A stretch of 64,000 bases of DNA from Streptomyces shenzhenensis. Its GTDB lineage: Bacteria > Actinomycetota > Actinomycetes > Streptomycetales > Streptomycetaceae. Position 1 is the first letter of the stretch; each line of letters begins with the position of its first letter. Positions 62,622-64,000 of the stretch are shown here, in pieces. The translations under genes were made by a program, and so were the position numbers. The DNA is taken from assembly GCF_003688995.1 (NCBI RefSeq), contig NZ_PENI01000029.1, positions 1 through 64,000 of the forward strand. The letters run 5' to 3'. The notes under the pieces are model-generated. The model saw nothing but the letters and a program-made list of their open reading frames with translations. It did no database searches and had not been told where the DNA came from.

Positions 62622-63472
62622 TAGGAGAGTGTCAGGTCCGAAGTGATGGTTTCCCAGAGGGCGTCGAACCACTTCTGCGATTGCTCCACGAACGCGGCGT
62701 CCCGCTGCCCGGCCCGCCGCTCGAAGGAGAAGAGGAGCGACTGGGAGCCCAGGGTGTCGTACATCTCCAGCGTTCCGCTGTCCGTGGGCTCCTCGCGGCG
62801 CGCGACCATGTAGTAGCCGATCAGCGCCTCCGCCCCGTTGAGCAGGTACAGCTTCACCGGCGGGGTGAACGGCAGAGCCCGGAACGTGACATGCACGTCG
62901 ACGTCGTGCGTGGAGCGCAGGGCGTGGAGGTTGTACGTCAGGACCTGGCCCTGGGCGTTGCGCATCGCCAGCCAGCGCTGGTGGACCGGGTCCTCCTCGC
63001 CACGCCCCTCGACCGGGACCGGGAAGGCGAGGTTGATGTCCCTGGACGGCAGCAGGATGCGTACGTCGAGCCGCTCCGGGCGGACGCGGCCCTCGTGGAT
63101 CTGGCGCAGGGGCTCGCTCATCGCCAGCATCAGGGTCTCGGCGGTGAGGCAGACCGCGTCGATGCGCACGCGGGGCGCCGAGAACGCCTCCGCCAGCCGG
63201 GGGCCCAGTCCGACCATGGTCGGCTGGGGCTCGTCGCGCGCGGGCGCCGGCTCGGCGATGCGCGGCGGGCTGCCCTTGCTGACGTTGCTGAGCAGACCGT
63301 CCCCCTGGAGCACGCGCAGCGCCTGGCGCACGGCGCCGCGCTCGACACCGAACTCCTCGGCCAGTTCGGCCTGGGTGGGCAGGCGGTCGCCGGCCTTCAG
63401 GTCTCCGACGCGGATACGTTCCCGCAGGGTGTCGGCGATCTCCTGGGGCGTAAGCCTTCTGCTGCCGTTCAT
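62621..63472 (-). CDS. devA: DevA-like GntR-family developmental regulator
   Basis: 283 residues from ATG 63472 (GGAG nine bases upstream; a GTG at 63478 is an alternative). Winged helix LPTQAELAEEFGVERGAVRQ and the wing NVSKGSPPRIAEP. Effector-domain landmarks VKLYLLNGAEALIGYYMVAR and WFDALWETITSDLTL. In S. coelicolor DevA represses its own operon and is required for normal aerial hyphae and septation. Palindromes lie upstream. It is directly coupled to devB. Confidence 0.78.
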   Translation of the reverse strand: MNGSRRLTPQEIADTLRERIRVGDLKAGDRLPTQAELAEEFGVERGAVRQALRVLQGDGLLSNVSKGSPPRIAEPAPARDEPQPTMVGLGPRLAEAFSAPRVRIDAVCLTAETLMLAMSEPLRQIHEGRVRPERLDVRILLPSRDINLAFPVPVEGRGEEDPVHQRWLAMRNAQGQVLTYNLHALRSTHDVDVHVTFRALPFTPPVKLYLLNGAEALIGYYMVARREEPTDSGTLEMYDTLGSQSLLFSFERRAGQRDAAFVEQSQKWFDALWETITSDLTLS

Positions 63473-63580
63473 TGCCACGTTCTCCTGGGTCACGACCAAA
63501 CGCTACAACTTCGATCCATCTGGCGGGAGTTGCCTAGAAGTTGTTTATGGATGGTAGCCAAGTGGGGACAATCCAAGCAG

Positions 63581-63607
63581 AGTTGGTTGCCAACTTAGCC
63601 AAGTTGG
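63581..63607. promoter_or_regulatory. Overlapping operator candidates upstream of devA
   Basis: AGTTGG-TTG-CCAACT (63581-63595) and CCAACTT-AGCC-AAGTTGG (63590-63607) are two overlapping inverted repeats in the divergent promoter of devA and the small membrane-protein gene. Reported autoregulation by DevA makes these good candidate sites. Confidence 0.6.
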
Positions 63608-63647
63608 CGGAAGTTTTGCTTCCTGGCAGCCTGAAGGGGGAACCACC

Positions 63648-63836
63648 GTGCCTGCCCTCGCCCTCATCTCCGCCGTCTTCGTCGTCGGCTTCGAACAGCT
63701 CGTGCAGTGGAAGTACGGCGCCACCGGCATCGTCGGCCTGTTGCTGCTCACCATAGGCGTCAAGGCGAAGAGCCCGACGGTCAGCTCGGCCGGCGCGGTG
63801 CTGCTCGCCGTCCTGCTGACCGGTCGCGCCCTATGA
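63648..63836 (+). CDS. Small two-helix membrane protein, divergent from devA
   Basis: 62 residues from a GTG with GAAGGGGG upstream. Hydrophobic segments ALALISAVFVVGFEQLVQW and GIVGLLLLTIGVKAK, then GAVLLAVLLTG. It is paralogous to the protein at 61663. Its stop overlaps the stop of the next regulator gene on the other strand (CTATGA). Function unknown; position suggests control by DevA. Confidence 0.78.
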   Translation: MPALALISAVFVVGFEQLVQWKYGATGIVGLLLLTIGVKAKSPTVSSAGAVLLAVLLTGRAL

Positions 63837-64000
63837 CGTCAGCTGCAACTCCGAACTGATCGTCTCCCACAGCGCGTTGAACCAGAGATGGGACTGCTCC
63901 ACGAAGGTCGTGTCACGCAGTCCGGCACCCTGCTCGAAGCCGAACAGCATCGACCGGGTGCCGTCGGAGTCGTACATCTCCAGCTGCTCGTGCTCGATCT
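63831..64000 (-). CDS. 3' end of a third DevA-like GntR regulator
   Basis: The frame enters from the window edge and ends at TAG 63831-63833. The 56 visible residues, including QLEMYDSDGTRSMLFGFEQG and LWFNALWETISSELQL, align closely with the DevA C-terminus. It is therefore another paralogue. Its N-terminus lies beyond the window. Confidence 0.8.
   Translation of the reverse strand, partial: IEHEQLEMYDSDGTRSMLFGFEQGAGLRDTTFVEQSHLWFNALWETISSELQLTS

Overview
The window is about 72% GC, codes densely on both strands, uses many GTG starts, and carries a spore-pigment (whiE) type II polyketide cluster, msiK, mshA, phoRP/phoU and a devA/devB region. Together these point to the chromosome core of a Streptomyces species or a close relative. 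All calls come from reading the sequence and translations; no database search was run.

Layout. 0-8 kb: a NarL-type two-component pair, then a pentapeptide-repeat protein, GNAT enzyme, FAD oxidoreductase, rhomboid-like protein, streptomycin-kinase-type phosphotransferase and secreted beta-helix protein. 8.3-16.7 kb: an O-methyltransferase and the complete spore-pigment set: SchA/CurD-like protein, cupin, KS-alpha, KS-beta, ACP, aromatase and cyclase on the minus strand, with a divergent FAD monooxygenase. 16.7-29 kb: tRNA-Thr, msiK, a sugar nucleotidyltransferase, a DoxX-like protein with a duplicated tail, rlmB, cysS, ispF, ispD, carD and a lipoprotein. 28.7-31.5 kb: phoP, phoR and phoU with PHO boxes. 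31.6-46.9 kb: a Cys-rich peptide, gpmA, an MFS transporter, an AraC regulator, ybjN, mshA, a methyltransferase, two repeat-expanded intergenic regions, an NlpC/P60 peptidase, a SpoIIE-type phosphatase and an HTH regulator.

The most interesting region is 47.0-52.3 kb. A 5236-bp segment is flanked by a perfect 5-bp direct repeat (GAGGT). It has matching ends with repeated TGTCAC motifs in opposite orientation, and next to its right end an intact TnsA-like endonuclease gene and a broken TnsB-like gene. It looks like a decayed Tn7-like transposon. Its cargo is a three-gene, translationally coupled operon: a HEPN-like protein with a TTA codon, a MinD/ParA-type ATPase with a KGGVGRT P-loop, and a large P-loop NTPase ending in a winged-helix-like segment. 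This is the best candidate for an undescribed, probably conflict or defence, system; that role is inference.

52.4-58.1 kb holds a kinase-like protein, then two ECF41-type sigma factors with a carboxymuconolactone decarboxylase and an NDH-2-like oxidoreductase, preceded by a textbook ECF41 promoter. 58.2-64 kb holds a protein with two tandem phosphotransferase domains and a repeated module of DevA-like GntR regulators. Two of these regulators are divergent from a roughly 60-residue two-helix membrane protein, with palindromic operator candidates in the shared promoters.
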